From the NCBI RefSeq assembly GCF_003265705.1, contig NW_020312968.1, positions 9,733,434 to 9,797,433 on the forward strand: 64,000 bases of DNA. The letters are read 5' to 3'. Shown piece by piece: positions 21,991 through 34,100 of the stretch. This stretch comes from Callorhinus ursinus. Taxonomy: Eukaryota > Chordata > Mammalia > Carnivora > Otariidae. The position numbers and the translations under genes are program-made. Every line of letters begins with the position of its first letter. The first letter of the stretch is position 1. Under the pieces are notes generated by a model. It worked only from the letters and a program-made list of their open reading frames with translations. It searched no databases and was not told where the DNA came from.

Positions 21991-22470
21991 AGTCCTCCTA
22001 CGAAATTGGAAGATACATGGGCTTTGCGGGAGAAAGTTACCTGAAAAAGGATTTAGGGGTCTACTATTACATAACAAACCACCCCAAAACTCAGCGGTTT
22101 AAAACAACGCTTGTTTATTATTTCCTATACTTCTGCCGATATAGGCTGGACTCAGCTAGAATGTTTCTGCTCCCTCTCACCCTGCTCAGAGAACAGCTGC
22201 TAGCCTGAGGAGTTTCCTCTCATAGGATAGCAGAGAGGCAAGAGAGAAAAACACATGGTCAATCCAAAGCCAAGGGGTGGGGAAATACATTTCAACCCTT
22301 TAGTGGAAAGAACTGTAAAGTCACATGGCAAAGGACATAAATAAAGAGAGGGCATGAAGAATTAGAACCAATGATGCAGTCTACCACCTTGAATGCTATG
22401 ATAAAGAATTGAACTTTATTGCTAAGAGACTAGGTCTTACTTATTCTCACCACAAAAAAGAAACGGTAAT
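21991..22470. other. Intergenic with an old repeat fragment
   Basis: 22060-22200 (ATTACATAACAAACCACCCCAAAACTCAGCGG...) resembles an old interspersed repeat also seen near 2330. No gene. Confidence 0.5.
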
Positions 22471-22618
22471 TACATAACATGATAGAGGTGTTAGCTAACA
22501 CTAACGTGGTAATCATAATGCAATATATAAATGTATCAAGTCAACACACTGCATACCTTAAACTTACACAATGTTATATGTCAATTGTATCTCAATAAAA
22601 AATAAAAGAATTAAACTT
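22471..22618 (+). mobile_element. LINE-1 3' terminus
   Basis: Ends CCTTAAACTTACACAATGTTATATGTCAATTGTATCTCAATAAAAAATAAAA, the typical L1 3' end before poly(A). Confidence 0.8.
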
Positions 22619-22889
22619 TGTTGTGGGCAAGGGGAAGTCTTCACCTTTTTTAAGCAGCAGGAAACATTCTCAGATCTATTTTAGAAGGACGATTCTGTTT
22701 AGCTGGAGAGAGGATTAGAAAGTTTACAACCATCTAAACTAGGGTAGTGGCTGTGGGAAAAGGGACAGAGGGACAAATTAAAAATAGTTCTTAAGTTGAA
22801 TAAAGTAGGTCATCATTTGGAGGAAGAGTAAGAAAATCAAAGACATCACTCATGTTTCTAAATTGGTATGGTGAAACCATTGATAGTGA

Positions 22890-23135
22890 TAATGCTACTA
22901 GCTACCTTTATTGAGCATTTATTTTGTGCCAGCTACTACTGCAAACATTTTATGCACTCCAACCTATTTAAGTGCCCCCCCACACAAATATGACATAGTG
23001 TTGCCGTTTTCTGTCCTTACTTTATACATGAAAAGAACGAGGCTTAAACAGTTGAGTAACTTGCCCAAGGTTCTATGCTAGTAACTGACAAAACGTGATG
23101 TAAAACTGCTTTGATTCCAGAACCTGAGCTTACAA
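22890..23135 (+). mobile_element. MIR element
   Basis: Reads TTTATTGAGCATTTATTTTGTGCCAGCTACTACTGC, then ATACATGAAAAGAACGAGGC and AACTTGCCCAAGGTTC. This is the MIR core in order. Confidence 0.85.
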
Positions 23136-23259
23136 CCTCTAAGGGCTGCCTCTGCAGGAGATCGCTATCTACCTCTGCCTACTCTGCAGATTTTGGAGGT
23201 ACTCATCCTATGAGCCAATTCCTTAAAATAAATAAATATACATACACACACATCCTGGG

Positions 23260-23449
23260 TTTTTTTTTTTTTTTTAAGATTTTATATGTTTATTTATTTA
23301 TTTTTGCAGAGAGAGCACAAGTAGGCAGAGCGGCAGGCAGAGGGAGAGGGAGAAGCAGGCTCTCCACTGAACAGGGAGCCCGACAAGGGGCTCGATCATG
23401 ACCTGAGCAGAAGGCAGACGCTTAATCGACTGAGCGACCCAGGCGCCCC
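23260..23449 (-). mobile_element. can-SINE (SINEC)
   Basis: Minus-strand SINE ending GAGCGACCCAGGCGCCCC. CATCCTG on each side. To its right, 23450-23495 (GGTTCTGTTTCTCTAGAGAACCCTGGCTGATACAG) matches the end of the LTR-like repeat at 42905-44305. Confidence 0.93.
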
Positions 23450-23639
23450 ATCCTGTTGGTTCTGTTTCTCTAGAGAACCCTGGCTGATACAGGTACGTAG
23501 GCTTTCCCCTCCCCATTCTGCCTAAGGACAATGCTCTAGTTCTTCTAATGTCCCTCCCAGCCCATCCGAAAACACTATACAAAAAACATCACTCATCTTG
23601 GAGGCCTCAGTAGATTCACAGCCCATTCATCATCCTGAC

Positions 23640-24264
23640 ACATGCTGCGGAGTTTTCTGTGCCCTGGCGCCTTGCTCCGCTGGGCGCTCCAACCTTTCAG
23701 CAGCCTCTCTCCGCATGCAGTCCCTTGCTTGAGGGAGAGAGGCGAAGACGTGCGATGAGCGCACGCGCACATGTGCGCGCACACACGCACGGACGCATGC
23801 GTACGCGTACGCACGCACACGCGCGGAGCAGCCCTCAAAACTCCGAGGCCGGCTCGGTGAACAGGTGGCTCGGCTTCCCTGCCGCCTGAGTGGGAAAACT
23901 AGGAGGCACGGGTTTTACACTGTTCGACGGCGTTTCTTGGTGGGATTGAGCTCTGGCCTCCCACTGAGGACTTATCTGGGACTTCTCGCGCATTTTATAC
24001 TCAAGACCTGGTGCTGGCGCTGCTACCCGAATTCAGACCTCCCCCGAGCCCCCTTACTCCCATTTCTGCTGTCCCTGGAGCAAAATCGTGGTTGACAGAA
24101 CCAGGAAGCTTGGGAACGGACGGGGAGTTAGGAAGCACTGTTCTGACCGGCAGACACTGAGCACGCTGCTTGTGAGGCCGGACCACCGCGTGGAGGACGC
24201 CGGAAGGCCCGGGTCAGGCGTGGAGGCCGGAGGCAGCGCTCCTGCTGAGGATGCAGTGGTTCAG
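23640..24264 (+). promoter_or_regulatory. CpG-rich block, candidate promoter and first exon
   Basis: By eye this is the only CpG-dense non-repeat block outside TJP2 exon 5, in an otherwise AT-rich intergenic region about 2.3-2.9 kb past the TJP2 3' end. It ends on the plus strand with TTCAG at 24260-24264 followed by GTAAGT (24265-24270), a perfect consensus splice donor. An ATG with A at -3 occurs 14 bases before the donor (24251), but the few codons it would start (MQWFR) do not identify a gene. It could be the first exon of a lncRNA or small gene running antisense to TJP2, or an unrelated CpG island. No protein match was recognised on either strand. No partner acceptor was identified. Confidence 0.4.
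23759..23825. repeat. Alternating purine-pyrimidine (CG/CA) tract, Z-DNA-prone
   Basis: Strict purine-pyrimidine alternation runs from 23759 to 23791 and from 23793 to 23825, broken only by GGA at 23791-23793. It is rich in CG and CA steps and includes the palindrome GTACGCGTAC (23801-23810). It sits at the left of the CpG-rich block. Confidence 0.85.
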
Positions 24265-24270
24265 GTAAGT

Positions 24271-24601
24271 GCCATGTTTTATTCTACTAGTTCGTGTGAG
24301 GTTTGCGTTGTGCTGCATGATCTGCCCTTTGTTTTAAACACCCCCCCCCGCCCCGTCTTTGAGTAAAATGGATTTTCCGGGAAAGTGGGGATATATTTTT
24401 CTTGAGGCTTTATGCCTGTCGTATGGCTATTTCGGAGGCATTGGCCCCAGATACTCTAGAATTGATGTCTGGATTAGACCAGGCTCCAGGGTGGTGTTTC
24501 TCCCCCGCACTTTTTGGGTGCCTTCTTCAGAATTTTTACTAAAGGGCCCTTGGAATTGTGCTACTGGCTTACATGAAAGAACACGGTAAGAAACACCTCT
24601 G
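24271..24601. other. Sequence after the candidate donor, no gene seen
   Basis: Follows the CAG|GTAAGT site. Contains a C run (24342-24355). No recognised coding sequence. Confidence 0.5.
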
Positions 24602-24707
24602 GCGGGGGCCTGGCTGGCTCAGTCAGTGGAGCATGTGACCCTTGATCTCGGGGTTGTGAGTTCAAGCTCCATGTGGGTGTAGAAATTATTTAAAAATAAA
24701 ATCTTTA
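24602..24707 (+). mobile_element. Short tRNA-like SINE without CT-rich middle
   Basis: GGCGGGGGCCTGGCTGGCTCAGTCAGTGGAGCATGTGACCC... GGGGTTGTGAGTTCAAGCTCC... TTTAAAAATAAAATCTTTA: tRNA-like A and B boxes and an A-rich tail. Same type as 62565-62674. Confidence 0.88.
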
Positions 24708-24900
24708 GGGGCGCCTGGGTCACTCAGTCATTAAGCGTCTGCCCTCGGTTCGGGTCATGATCGCAGGGTCCTAGGATGGAGCCCTGCGTCCGGCTCCCTG
24801 CTCCGCGGAAAGCCTGCTTCTCCCTCTCCCACTCCCCCTGCTTGTGTTCCCTCTCTCCCTGTCTCTCTCTGGCAAATACATAGATAAAACCTTTAAACAT
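24708..24900 (+). mobile_element. can-SINE joined to the preceding SINE
   Basis: Starts GGGGCGCCTGGGTCACTCAGTCATTAAGCG directly after the tail of the short SINE, an insertion into that tail. Confidence 0.95.
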
Positions 24901-25724
24901 AATTAATTTAAAAACATATTTTTAAGTAACAGACCTCCAAAGTCATCCTTGCAAGCAAGTGGACTTGGTTGCAGGACACAGTGTAAAGCCCCACAGAATA
25001 AAAAGAGTGGGAGTAGGGGGAGAATTCCAGAACAATTTCCCTCACTCGTGGCTTTGTCTTTCCTATTCTGACATTCTTCTCCCTTCTTTCCTCATTTGCC
25101 TAGTGCCCATTTTTTTCTTAATTACAATCCACATATATCATAGGCAGCCTTAAATCCTTTCCAGAACAGAGAATTAATGAAAAATGGGTGGGGCAGGCAC
25201 TAGTGGTCCGTCGGGCATACCGTGGGACCTTATGGGGAACAGAGGTCCTGCTGGTCTGCACCACTCAATGTACCACAAAGGTGCTAGAGCCAGATGACAG
25301 CCCAGTTCCTGATGAAAAGCCTCCTTTCCAAAGGCTCATTCAGGTAGTTAAAGGACACAAGCAAACTAAGTCATCATATAACCAGTGTATCTTCTTCCAT
25401 CCACAAAAGGTGACTTTTATTTACCAAATACACAGATTTGAGTCAGTGTCTTCAGGACTGCCTAGAAATTCATGGTATTGCACTAAATGGTTTATAAATT
25501 TTAGCACCAAGATTGATAGAGACACAATCGAGGACATATTTATAATACAACTCTGTTTTGAGTAAGCTGCATTTCTAACTCAAAGCTAAACACCCTTGTG
25601 GCAATTCATATTATAAAAGACTCTTAATGGAAACCAAGACTCTTCTTTCCTAAATTCAGTGTACTTTTGATTCATGCAAGCCTAAATTCCTAGGTCGTCT
25701 TGTTTAACTTCTAAACATCTAAAC
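24901..25724. other. Intergenic, no recognised gene; 125-codon open frame
   Basis: A plus-strand open frame at 25188-25565 follows an ATGGGTGGGG context, but in a different frame from that ATG. I could not match it to a protein family and it has no splice or promoter evidence, so I do not call it a gene. Confidence 0.4.
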
Positions 25725-26085
25725 AACCTTTAGAGTGAATGTGGGAGTATAAATTAATGCAACTTTTCTAGGAAGCAATATGGCAGTAGATATTAAGAGC
25801 CTTAAAAATGTTCCTTATGCTTTTGCTCAGTAATTCCACTTCTGAGAAGCTACCTGCAGAAAAGGATTAAAATGCTGATCATTGATGTACATAAATGGAT
25901 TATACAGAGGTACATCTCATGTAAAAACAAAAAACTGGAAACAATCCAAACTACTAAAGATAGCAGAATTGTCTAGTAATGAAGTCACAGGATATACTAT
26001 TTTGCAGTTAACTAGCAATGATGCATACCTGAGTTTTAACTATCTGTGAGAAATGTTCATGATAGAATGTTAAATAGAAAAAGTA
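25725..26085 (+). mobile_element. Old LINE (L1/HAL1-like) remnant
   Basis: GGAAGCAATATGGCAGTAGATATTAAGAGCC... CAGTAATTCCACTTCTGAGAAG resembles L1/HAL1 ORF2 3' sequence. Confidence 0.65.
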
Positions 26086-26091
26086 GAAAAC

Positions 26092-26291
26092 GGGCCCCTC
26101 GGTGGCTCAGTCGGTTAAGCATCTGACTCTTGATTTTGGCTCAGGTCGTGGTCTCAGGGTCATGAGTATAAGCCCACATGGGGCTCCGCGCTCAGCAGGG
26201 AGTCTGCTTGTCCCTCCCCAACCCCTCACCCCAACGCCCCCCCCCGCTGTGCTCACCCTCTTTCAAATGAATAGATAAAATCCTTAAAAAA
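26092..26291 (+). mobile_element. can-SINE, older variant, just past the TJP2 3' end
   Basis: GGGCCCCTCGGTGGCTCAGTCGG... A tail, flanked by AAAAAGTAGAAAAC at 26078-26091 and 26292-26305. Confidence 0.95.
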
Positions 26292-26547
26292 AAAAAGTAG
26301 AAAACAGAACTGCAAATACAGTATACCCCTAATTATAACACATACAGACATCCACAAATATGTACTCTGAGGAAATGCACTCAAATTATCTGAAGGATGA
26401 GATGCTGGGTAAGTTTCATTTTCTTTTCCACATGGGTCTCCATTTTCATGTTCAGCAAGGAGTGTGTTCTCATTTCATGATCACTAATTGAAATAAAAGT
26501 TGCTTTCAGAAATAGAAACAAGTGTAGAAATCTACCACAAAGCAAAT

Positions 26548-27356
26548 TATTGATTGCAATATCCTTTTTATTAAATTATAAAACTGTAGTCAACTCACAC
26601 ACTTTTGGAAATACGGTTTTTCGAAGTATCTGCTTTTGTGGAGCACATGGTTTTAAAGGAACAAAAAATTTCTATACCAATTTCTTGGTCTTCAAGCTAT
26701 TTAGCACTGGTATCTGAACCCCTAGTATAGCTACTATATATACAGTCAGATTTTATGGAAAATATTACAAAGACAAATGCCTTGAAAAGATGACACAGTA
26801 CAGAGAAAACCATAGCTCATAAGCTGGTAAAAAACTTTAGTCAAAATGTTTTAGTCCATTATGGCTTTGCATTAAGCTTCAGAGGAAGAAAATTTAAGAC
26901 ACTTCTCATCAAAGGCACTTAGAATTGTAATATTTCTTTGAATTTAGTTTGAGTCCAACAGTATTTTAATTCCTTTTCCACATTCTGTCTCTCACTGAAA
27001 CAGTCCTCTAAGTCAGACATTGATGAGGGAAAATAGTTAACACTTCTTAATATACATGTTAAAAATATGCAAACGAATTAATACAGAATTTGGTCCACTG
27101 AAACAAGTAACAGGATCAGACTGTAGTGTTTTTCTTAATTCTGAGCAAAAGGTCATAAACTCCCGAGACCCAGTTCCACAGAGCCTTCAGTCCTTAATTT
27201 GCATTGGCTGCCCCCAGGCTCCCCTTGAGGGGACGGGAGTTCAGGTCCCACATCTCCACAGTGCGTTTTCACTAGAAAGAACCATCCCGTGGCTCAGTGG
27301 GAGCACTGCTCTGAAGCGGTGGCCGCGGAGAGACAGAACAGTCGGTTTGCAGTCCT
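26548..27356 (-). other. TJP2: TJP2 3' untranslated region with poly(A) signal
   Basis: Unique, AT-rich sequence follows the stop codon. A canonical AATAAA (TTTATT at 26567-26572 on the plus strand) lies about 785 bases after the stop, with no clear repeat between. Cleavage is expected 10-30 bases past it, near 26537-26557. No better AATAAA was seen nearer the stop; one ATTAAA-like site exists near 26963. The end point is therefore an estimate. Confidence 0.75.
26567..26572 (-). terminator. TJP2: AATAAA polyadenylation signal of TJP2
   Basis: AATAAA on the minus strand in sequence TTTAATAAAAAGG, about 785 bases after the TJP2 stop. It is the only canonical hexamer seen between the stop and this point. 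Confidence 0.7.
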
Positions 27357-27522
27357 CTACAATTCCGTGTCACGGTACCGGGAAGGCTGGCTGTAATAAC
27401 CGCGCTTTGAGTGTTCTGACAGCTGCTGGCGGTATTCTTCCTCTTCAGCGTCACTGCTGTAACTTCCTCTGGGATCCTGGTAGAGTCTGGAAGGACCTTT
27501 CTGGGGCTCAGGTGGCCTGGAA
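27357..27522 (-). CDS. TJP2: TJP2 exon 23, coding part: C-terminus with TEL motif and stop
   Basis: The last coding exon, with acceptor TTTGTTAG at 27523-27530 and TAG stop at 27357-27359. It encodes [20 protein letters not shown], then [20 protein letters not shown], then [14 protein letters not shown]. The last residues T-E-L form the C-terminal PDZ-ligand motif by which ZO-2 recruits scaffold partners such as scribble in epithelial cells (family knowledge). The final exon continues into the 3' UTR without another intron. Confidence 0.97.
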
Positions 27523-28395
27523 CTAACAAAGTGAGAGTGTTAAATGCATCACAGCTCATCCAGGGCTTCTGACTGCCCCGTGGAAGTGCGGCCACGTGCC
27601 CAGGACTGATTGCAAACCTCTGAGACACACACCACACTCTGCTGACAGACCAGGGCCACTTTTGGCCCTGCTGCAGGTTCATCGTCAGGGAGTAACAGGT
27701 TAAGGCCAGTGCCCACGTGGGCAGTGAGTGAGGAAGCCAGCCCTGTGCTCCCTGAGCTAAGTATTCCCCCATTGGACAGAGGGTGCCTTCCCCACCCGTG
27801 TCTTTGGCTACAAGCTCATCCAGCAGAGTGACTTCTCTTCTAGTTTCAGTCAACTAGGGGCCCCCTGGTTGGCTGTACCACGGTTCAATTGTTAAAGAAG
27901 AAATTTGCCTCTAGTTTTCTAATGCTGTAAAACTAAACTCTAGCTTCCAGTCAGATTGGCCACAAGAAAATGTGACTTTTTTTTTTTTTCCTATTCTCAG
28001 AAGCAGGACAATCCAGTATTAAAACCTCAACAGAAAGACACTGCCATAATTCCTAATGCTTATGTAGCATTTTAAATATAAAGCATCTTACCAACACTGG
28101 TCAACTGATTGTCACCTTTCCTTCAGACTGCAGTTCAGCACAAGTGGCCTGACTTTGCTATGTGATGCAAAGGAGTTAAGGAGCTTGACTAAGAGCCAGA
28201 ATATACTGAATAAGAGCCGCAATTAGTATCTAAACCCAGGAATTTTGCTCATGTGCTATCCCAATACAGTTTAGCATATCTGTGCTTCAGTGTGTCAAAG
28301 GGGACTAATTTGAAATGTAGTGATTATACTTTGTCAGTTTTACTTACTATGAAATTTTGGCTCTATAATCTTTACAATTAAATTTGACTGAATAA

Positions 28396-28598
28396 GGGGG
28401 CGCCTGAGTGGTGCAGTTGGTTAAGCGCCTGACTCTTAGTTTCGGCTCAGGTCGTGATCTCAGGTTCCTAGGATTAAGCCCTGTGTCTGGCACAGTGCTC
28501 AGTGTGGAGTTTGCTTGAGATTCTCTCTCCCTCTCCCTCTGCCCCTCCTGCTTGTGCTCTCTCTCTCTCTCTCTTAAGTAAATCTTTAAAATTTTTTT
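28396..28598 (+). mobile_element. can-SINE in TJP2 intron 22
   Basis: Starts GGGGGCGCCTGAGTGGTGCAG and is antisense to the gene. CT-rich tail ends in TAAGTAAATCTTTAAAATTTTT. Confidence 0.93.
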
Positions 28599-28726
28599 GG
28601 ACTCAATAAGGTAAATAGTTGGCCAGGAAAAAAAATCGTCTTGTTACACTGAAAAGTAGGCGAAGAAATTCTTTCTCAGGAGTCCAGGCCCCCTTTTTAG
28701 ACCTAATACTGCTGAGCAGCCCTTAC

Positions 28727-28812
28727 CTTGTGTGCTGGGAAAGGCCAGGGTCTGGCTTGTGTGTTTTGATTGGAACTGCATAGATATCAGGATGCTTCTG
28801 AGCAATTTCAAT
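28727..28812 (-). CDS. TJP2: TJP2 exon 22: C-terminal tail
   Basis: An 86-base exon with acceptor CTACAG and donor GTAAGG, too short for the ORF cut-off. It encodes [20 protein letters not shown] then DPGLSQHT. It matches remembered ZO-2 closely, where GTPQHT replaces GLSQHT. It leaves two bases of a Ser codon finished by exon 23. Confidence 0.95.
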
Positions 28813-29029
28813 CTGTAGTAATTACAGGGAAAAAAAAAAGAACAAGAGGGAAAGAATGAATGATTGCTGGGTCGCTTGCTGGTTTCTTGCTGGTCCCACT
28901 TTCCAATCCTATTTTAAATAGAGGAGGAAAAACAGAAGCAACTCTCTAGTTTTTATGGTTGTATGTGATTGCCTAGTATTACATGTCAAATAAGAAAAAT
29001 GTTTAAAAGCAATGAAATTCTGCCACATG

Positions 29030-29305
29030 CTGCTACAACAAGGACAAAATACTGTATGATTCCATTTAAATGGGGTTCCTAAGTAGTCAAATTCATGCAG
29101 ACAGTAGTATGGTGATTACCAGGGACGGGGGAGGGGCTGATGGGGAGGTTCAATGAGGAGGGATGAAAAAGTTCTGGAGATGGATGGTGATGAGGATTGG
29201 AGAACATTGTAAATGTACTTAATATCACTGAACACTTAAAAAATAGTTAAAATGGAAAAAAATGGTTAAAATGGTAAATGTTATGTATATTTTACAGCCA
29301 AAACA
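29030..29305 (+). mobile_element. LINE-1 3'-end remnant in TJP2 intron 21
   Basis: ACTGTATGATTCCATTTAAATGGGGTTCC... GGTGATTACCAGGGACGGGG... ATGTATATTTTACAGCC, the L1 3' end pattern. Confidence 0.75.
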
Positions 29306-29910
29306 AACAGAAAAAGAAAAATGCTCAGAAGCACTGCTGCTGTTGTGACAGTCTTAAATGAAGAAAACCTCCCATATTCACTGGGCAGAGTATGTTCCAT
29401 GAGTCTTTACTTACGTTCTTCTTTGACTTGTGAAACGTTAGATGTGTATATGGTACAAAAATTCAAACAGTATCAAAAAGTACAATCTATGGGCCTTTCA
29501 TTTTAGCATTCAAGGTTTGCTTGGTTTCTATCGCAAATCTGGGAGCAAATTAAAATTCAGCTACCAAACAAATACAACAAATGTTCTAAGGAAAAATAGC
29601 TTGAGAGAGGCACTGATTTTCTTGTCCTACTTCCCCATTCCAGGACCTGACCTAAAGTTCTGAGGTATGAAAAGCAGAATCTTTTTCACCTATACTCTTA
29701 GGCTTTCTTGATTAGAAGAAAGAGGGACACAGTGATAGCTGGTCATCTGCAAATGATATACACACAGCACGTGCCTGTGGGATTGGGCACGTGAACATCC
29801 TCTTCGTGTCTTTACCAGGGAAAAAAGGACTGCAAATCATTATATGAAATGAAACTGAGCATTTTTACTCTTGACATGCTAAGGCAATCTCGTGGTTTAA
29901 AAACAATTAC

Positions 29911-30240
29911 CCTTGCATTCTGTGCTTCTTGGAGCTCTTGCATTCTCTGTAATCTTGCCTTGTGATCCATCTTCTCAAATATTTTTACTTTGCCCAGGAC
30001 AGACTTGGGAGTGCCTTCTTGCTCCTCACTGCCCTCTCCCACCTCCTCACACTCTGGGGGAGGGACAGGAGTGGAGGGCTTCAGTATAGACTTTCCAAAG
30101 GCAGGTTTTGCTGCAACAGGAGGGGGATAACCTTTGGTAGATGCCCCAGAAACTTCATTACCAGCAGCGGCTGAAGGGCTTGACTTATATTCATGGGATC
30201 TGGAGAAGTCAAAGGATTCTTCTCTGTTCTGGGTTTTGGC
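29911..30240 (-). CDS. TJP2: TJP2 exon 21: Pro-rich tail and basic helical segment
   Basis: A 330-base exon, exactly 110 codons, with acceptor CTCTGCAG and donor GTAATT. It encodes [20 protein letters not shown] through the Pro-rich [20 protein letters not shown]. It ends with a charged, probably helical segment VFGK-like to '[20 protein letters not shown]' and AQNAR. The tail binds actin and other junction proteins in ZO-2 (family knowledge). The donor GTAATT is weaker than most in this gene. Phase 0 at both ends. Confidence 0.95.
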
Positions 30241-31363
30241 CTGCAGAGAACAATGAATATATTTTTACCTTGGGCTTTCTGATTATTTTCAAATCTGTAT
30301 TAGTGATTTAATACACTCCCATTTCCTGATCAGTTTCCAGAGATGGTCAACAAATACCATTCTGACAAGAAATCAAATACTGTAGGACAAACAGCCACTG
30401 GTTGGGCATCCTGAGCCCTACCTTGCTTCCTACAAAAAAGTATTAAGAGCTCTAGGAAACCAGGAGGGTGTTGGGGAAGGGCTGGGAGGCCTGCAAGTGT
30501 AGAAGCAGATCAGACCTCTTTTTGTACTAGAGGAGATTAAGATTAGTATCTTGGAGAAGACCTCAGAACAAGTCAGGGGGATTCAGGATCGAAGAGTGGG
30601 GTCCTGAGTTCACATACCAAGGGTGCATGCCCTAGCCCAGAGGGAAGGCCTCTGTCCAGCCATGAATGAAACTTCAATCCTAGGCCTGCTTGTACATTTT
30701 CAGTGATATATTTTATGAGGTCACTATTTCTGACAGCTCACATAATCAGTGATTACTTTCTTCCTATCTAAAGTATTGAGTTAAATGGAGAAATCTTATT
30801 GGGTTATTAGGGAAAGCCTCCATTTATAGATTAGATTCAGAAAGGGGGTCAAAAATCATATGACATACACCATGTGTTCTTATTATTGATTCTGTTCTGA
30901 GTAATGATTTAATTTAAAAATAAATTAAGCTGTCCTCATAATGAGAGACATCATAAACAGTGGTGGTGATTGTTTTCTATAATAAATCACCAGTAGGGAT
31001 TTTCTGGTATCTCTAAATCAGACGGTGGGCAGAAAACTCTAACTGAAAAAGAAAAACAGATTCTGAGATCGGTGCTTCTGGACATTCAGTATTTGTCAAA
31101 CTTTTATTCTTGCTAAAAGAAAATTTTAAGTAAAAAATAAATGAATAAGTAAATAAATAAATAAAATACCAACAGTTCTAAAACTGTATGCTCCCCTAAA
31201 ACTGCCTTTCCTTCTTTTCACTCTTCCCTAATTTTGGGGTTCACCCAAAACAAACCAAGAGACATGTTTTAATACCAAAAGAGTGAGCCAAAACCATAAT
31301 TCAACACCATCTCATTGTGTGTGTTCTTCCTGTCTATGCAGGAAGCTGTCGGGTATTTGCTTA

Positions 31364-31510
<147 letters not shown>

Positions 31511-32635
31511 CTACAAGACATAAAGATTCATTCACAACAAGAAGATCCCAGCAAAAAGAAGAGAACACTCATCTGCTTTGCTGGACTTCTGCCAAGTTGC
31601 AAGAATTCAGAAGTTGAGGTTCACAACTTGCGTAAATTAGGATACTGACCCAGTGCTTCTTTACTGAAAAGGCAGATATCAGCATATTCCCATTAGCAAA
31701 TGCTTGAGATTTTTTTTTTAACTAGCATCCATTGTAGTAGTCTCTTCCTTTAAAATAATCCCCCCCAAAGTCCTCCTGAAGTCTAAAATCTCTTTTATCA
31801 CTTACAGCTGTTAATATTTTTAAGCATAAGCTCATCTCCCTGTAGCTATTAGGGAGTTTATTCTTTATAACTTGTCCACTGGTATATACTAATTTTTTGG
31901 CCTTGGTGGGTTTTATCCCCCATTCAGCTTATTTTTTGGTACTTCTGTTTCATAAAGAGTAAAGCTATTCCCCAAAATGAGCTGCCTTGCTAAAGAGAAG
32001 TCCACAAGAATAATTATTCAAATATAGGGATAACCTCATCTACATTATCCTAGTATTCTCTGAGGTGTAACTACTAATTGGTCCTAACTTAGTGCCTGTT
32101 GACACGATCTCTCGGATCACAGAAGCGGTCTGTTCACTGTTGGAACGATCAGATGTATATTTGATCATAAACTCTATTAAAAAATTGAAGTACAAGAGAA
32201 AGGGAAACTGATGGGGAAATACTCAGGAGTTTTGGCAAGATTAGAAAGGTTAAAGGTAGGATAGATAAGAAAAAGCAAGGATACCTAAAAGTACAAAGAA
32301 ACCTAATCAAAGGTTACAAGTAAATACAACAAAATTGTATTTAAAAATAATGTTCCACTTGTAATTTGACAGCTGGCACATAAAGCTGTTGAGTGAATTC
32401 ATCATGCTCGAGAACAACAGTGTGATGAGTGCTGATCACTTAACCTCTCCCAGCACGTCGTTCCTGGCTGGCTTTCCCATGGACCACAAATGCTATCGTA
32501 CAGGCATTGACTTGGAATCAGAAACCCCCTAAAAGTCATCTGTTCCAACTCTAAGGAATACCTTCCACAGCACCCTGAATAAACAGTTGTCCAGAAGAAT
32601 TCAAGTGAAACAGCAGAAACTCCTTTTCCTGCTCA

Positions 32636-32881
<246 letters not shown>

Positions 32882-34100
32882 CTAGAGGAATTTGTTTCGG
32901 AGGGTCAGTGGGGTCAACATGGCTCCTGGGAATGGGGACTCAAGAAAATTCCCAAGGGCACAGCCAAGTGACTGAAACTTTGACATGTTCTAGAAAGGGA
33001 AGTCATCTTTATTTTCCTTAAATCACTTGGCTTGAGATTGTTAACTTTTTGTGCAGGGATTCAAATTAGGAACCCTCCACCCTATTTACTAACATCCTGT
33101 ATCCCAATACTGAGCCATGCTTCCTCAGATTGTTGTGCTTCTCTTCAAGACTTTGGGCTCCTTTCAAGCTTTTTCTGCTAATACTGTCTCTTGTAATAAT
33201 ATACACTGCCTGGTGCTGCATACCTCTCCATTCCTCTGCAAGATTCTCAAATCCTTGAGGAAGGAAGCTGTGTCCTGTTCAACCTGTTCTCACAAAGGAG
33301 GCTATAGCACAGAACCTCAGCAGGCTATAAGCACTCAGAAGATGCTAGACACCTTGACTAAATATGCAGTTTCCAAAGGGCAAGACTAGGGCTCAACAAT
33401 CCAATTGGTAATTGAGTCACTTTCGCAACAAAGTCTTCCTCTGACCTCTCACAAACTAGTTTAAATTCAGCTGGACTACAGAATACTAGCACCAAAGCCT
33501 TAGAACCACAGGAAATTGTATAATCTCTTTGCTTCCTCCCTTCAGTAGAACTGTGGGTAAACTACCTTCAAGGATGAGAAGCTAGCCAATTTTAAAAGCC
33601 TACACAAGGTTCCGAGCACCCTCTTACCAACCTACTCGAATTCTGAATTCCTAGGACACATTCTCCTCCAATCTTCAAATGATTCCAACTCTGCTAGCTT
33701 TTCTTTTCTTTTTTTTTAATTAATTTTTAAATATATTCTTCATGACCCTCATCCTCACCTCTCCCTTCCATGCTGACTTTTCCATATCCTTAGTAAGAAA
33801 GCTGTGGAGCTCAGCACAAGATCTTGTAAGCTCTGATTAGTGTGCTTGGAATACAACACTAGTTACTACATTAAAAGTAAAGGGAAGTGAATGTAGGGTC
33901 ACATATATCACATTCTACTTTTCTTTGAAAAGTCCCTTCATTTTATTACTTTTTCAGAGAATTTATAAAATTTCAAACTTGATTAGCACATATGCTGGAA
34001 TCACTTCAAATGGGCATGGTTTGACTACATTCACTACCCTCCTGAGAAAAGATTCAGAACATGGACTCTCACCTCGTAGCAGAGTATCTATGCCACATAC

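Noticed and set aside
25188..25565. Plus-strand open frame of 125 codons in non-repeat sequence
   Set aside because: No recognisable family, no in-frame ATG with good context, no splice or poly(A) support. A BLAST search would settle it.
27056..27526. Plus-strand open frame of 156 codons
   Set aside because: Antisense to the last TJP2 coding exon and 3' UTR, with no similarity or signals of its own.
27272..27853. Minus-strand open frame of 193 codons
   Set aside because: Overlaps TJP2 exon 23 in a different frame and runs through the intron. The spliced frame ending RYRDTEL is clearly the real one.
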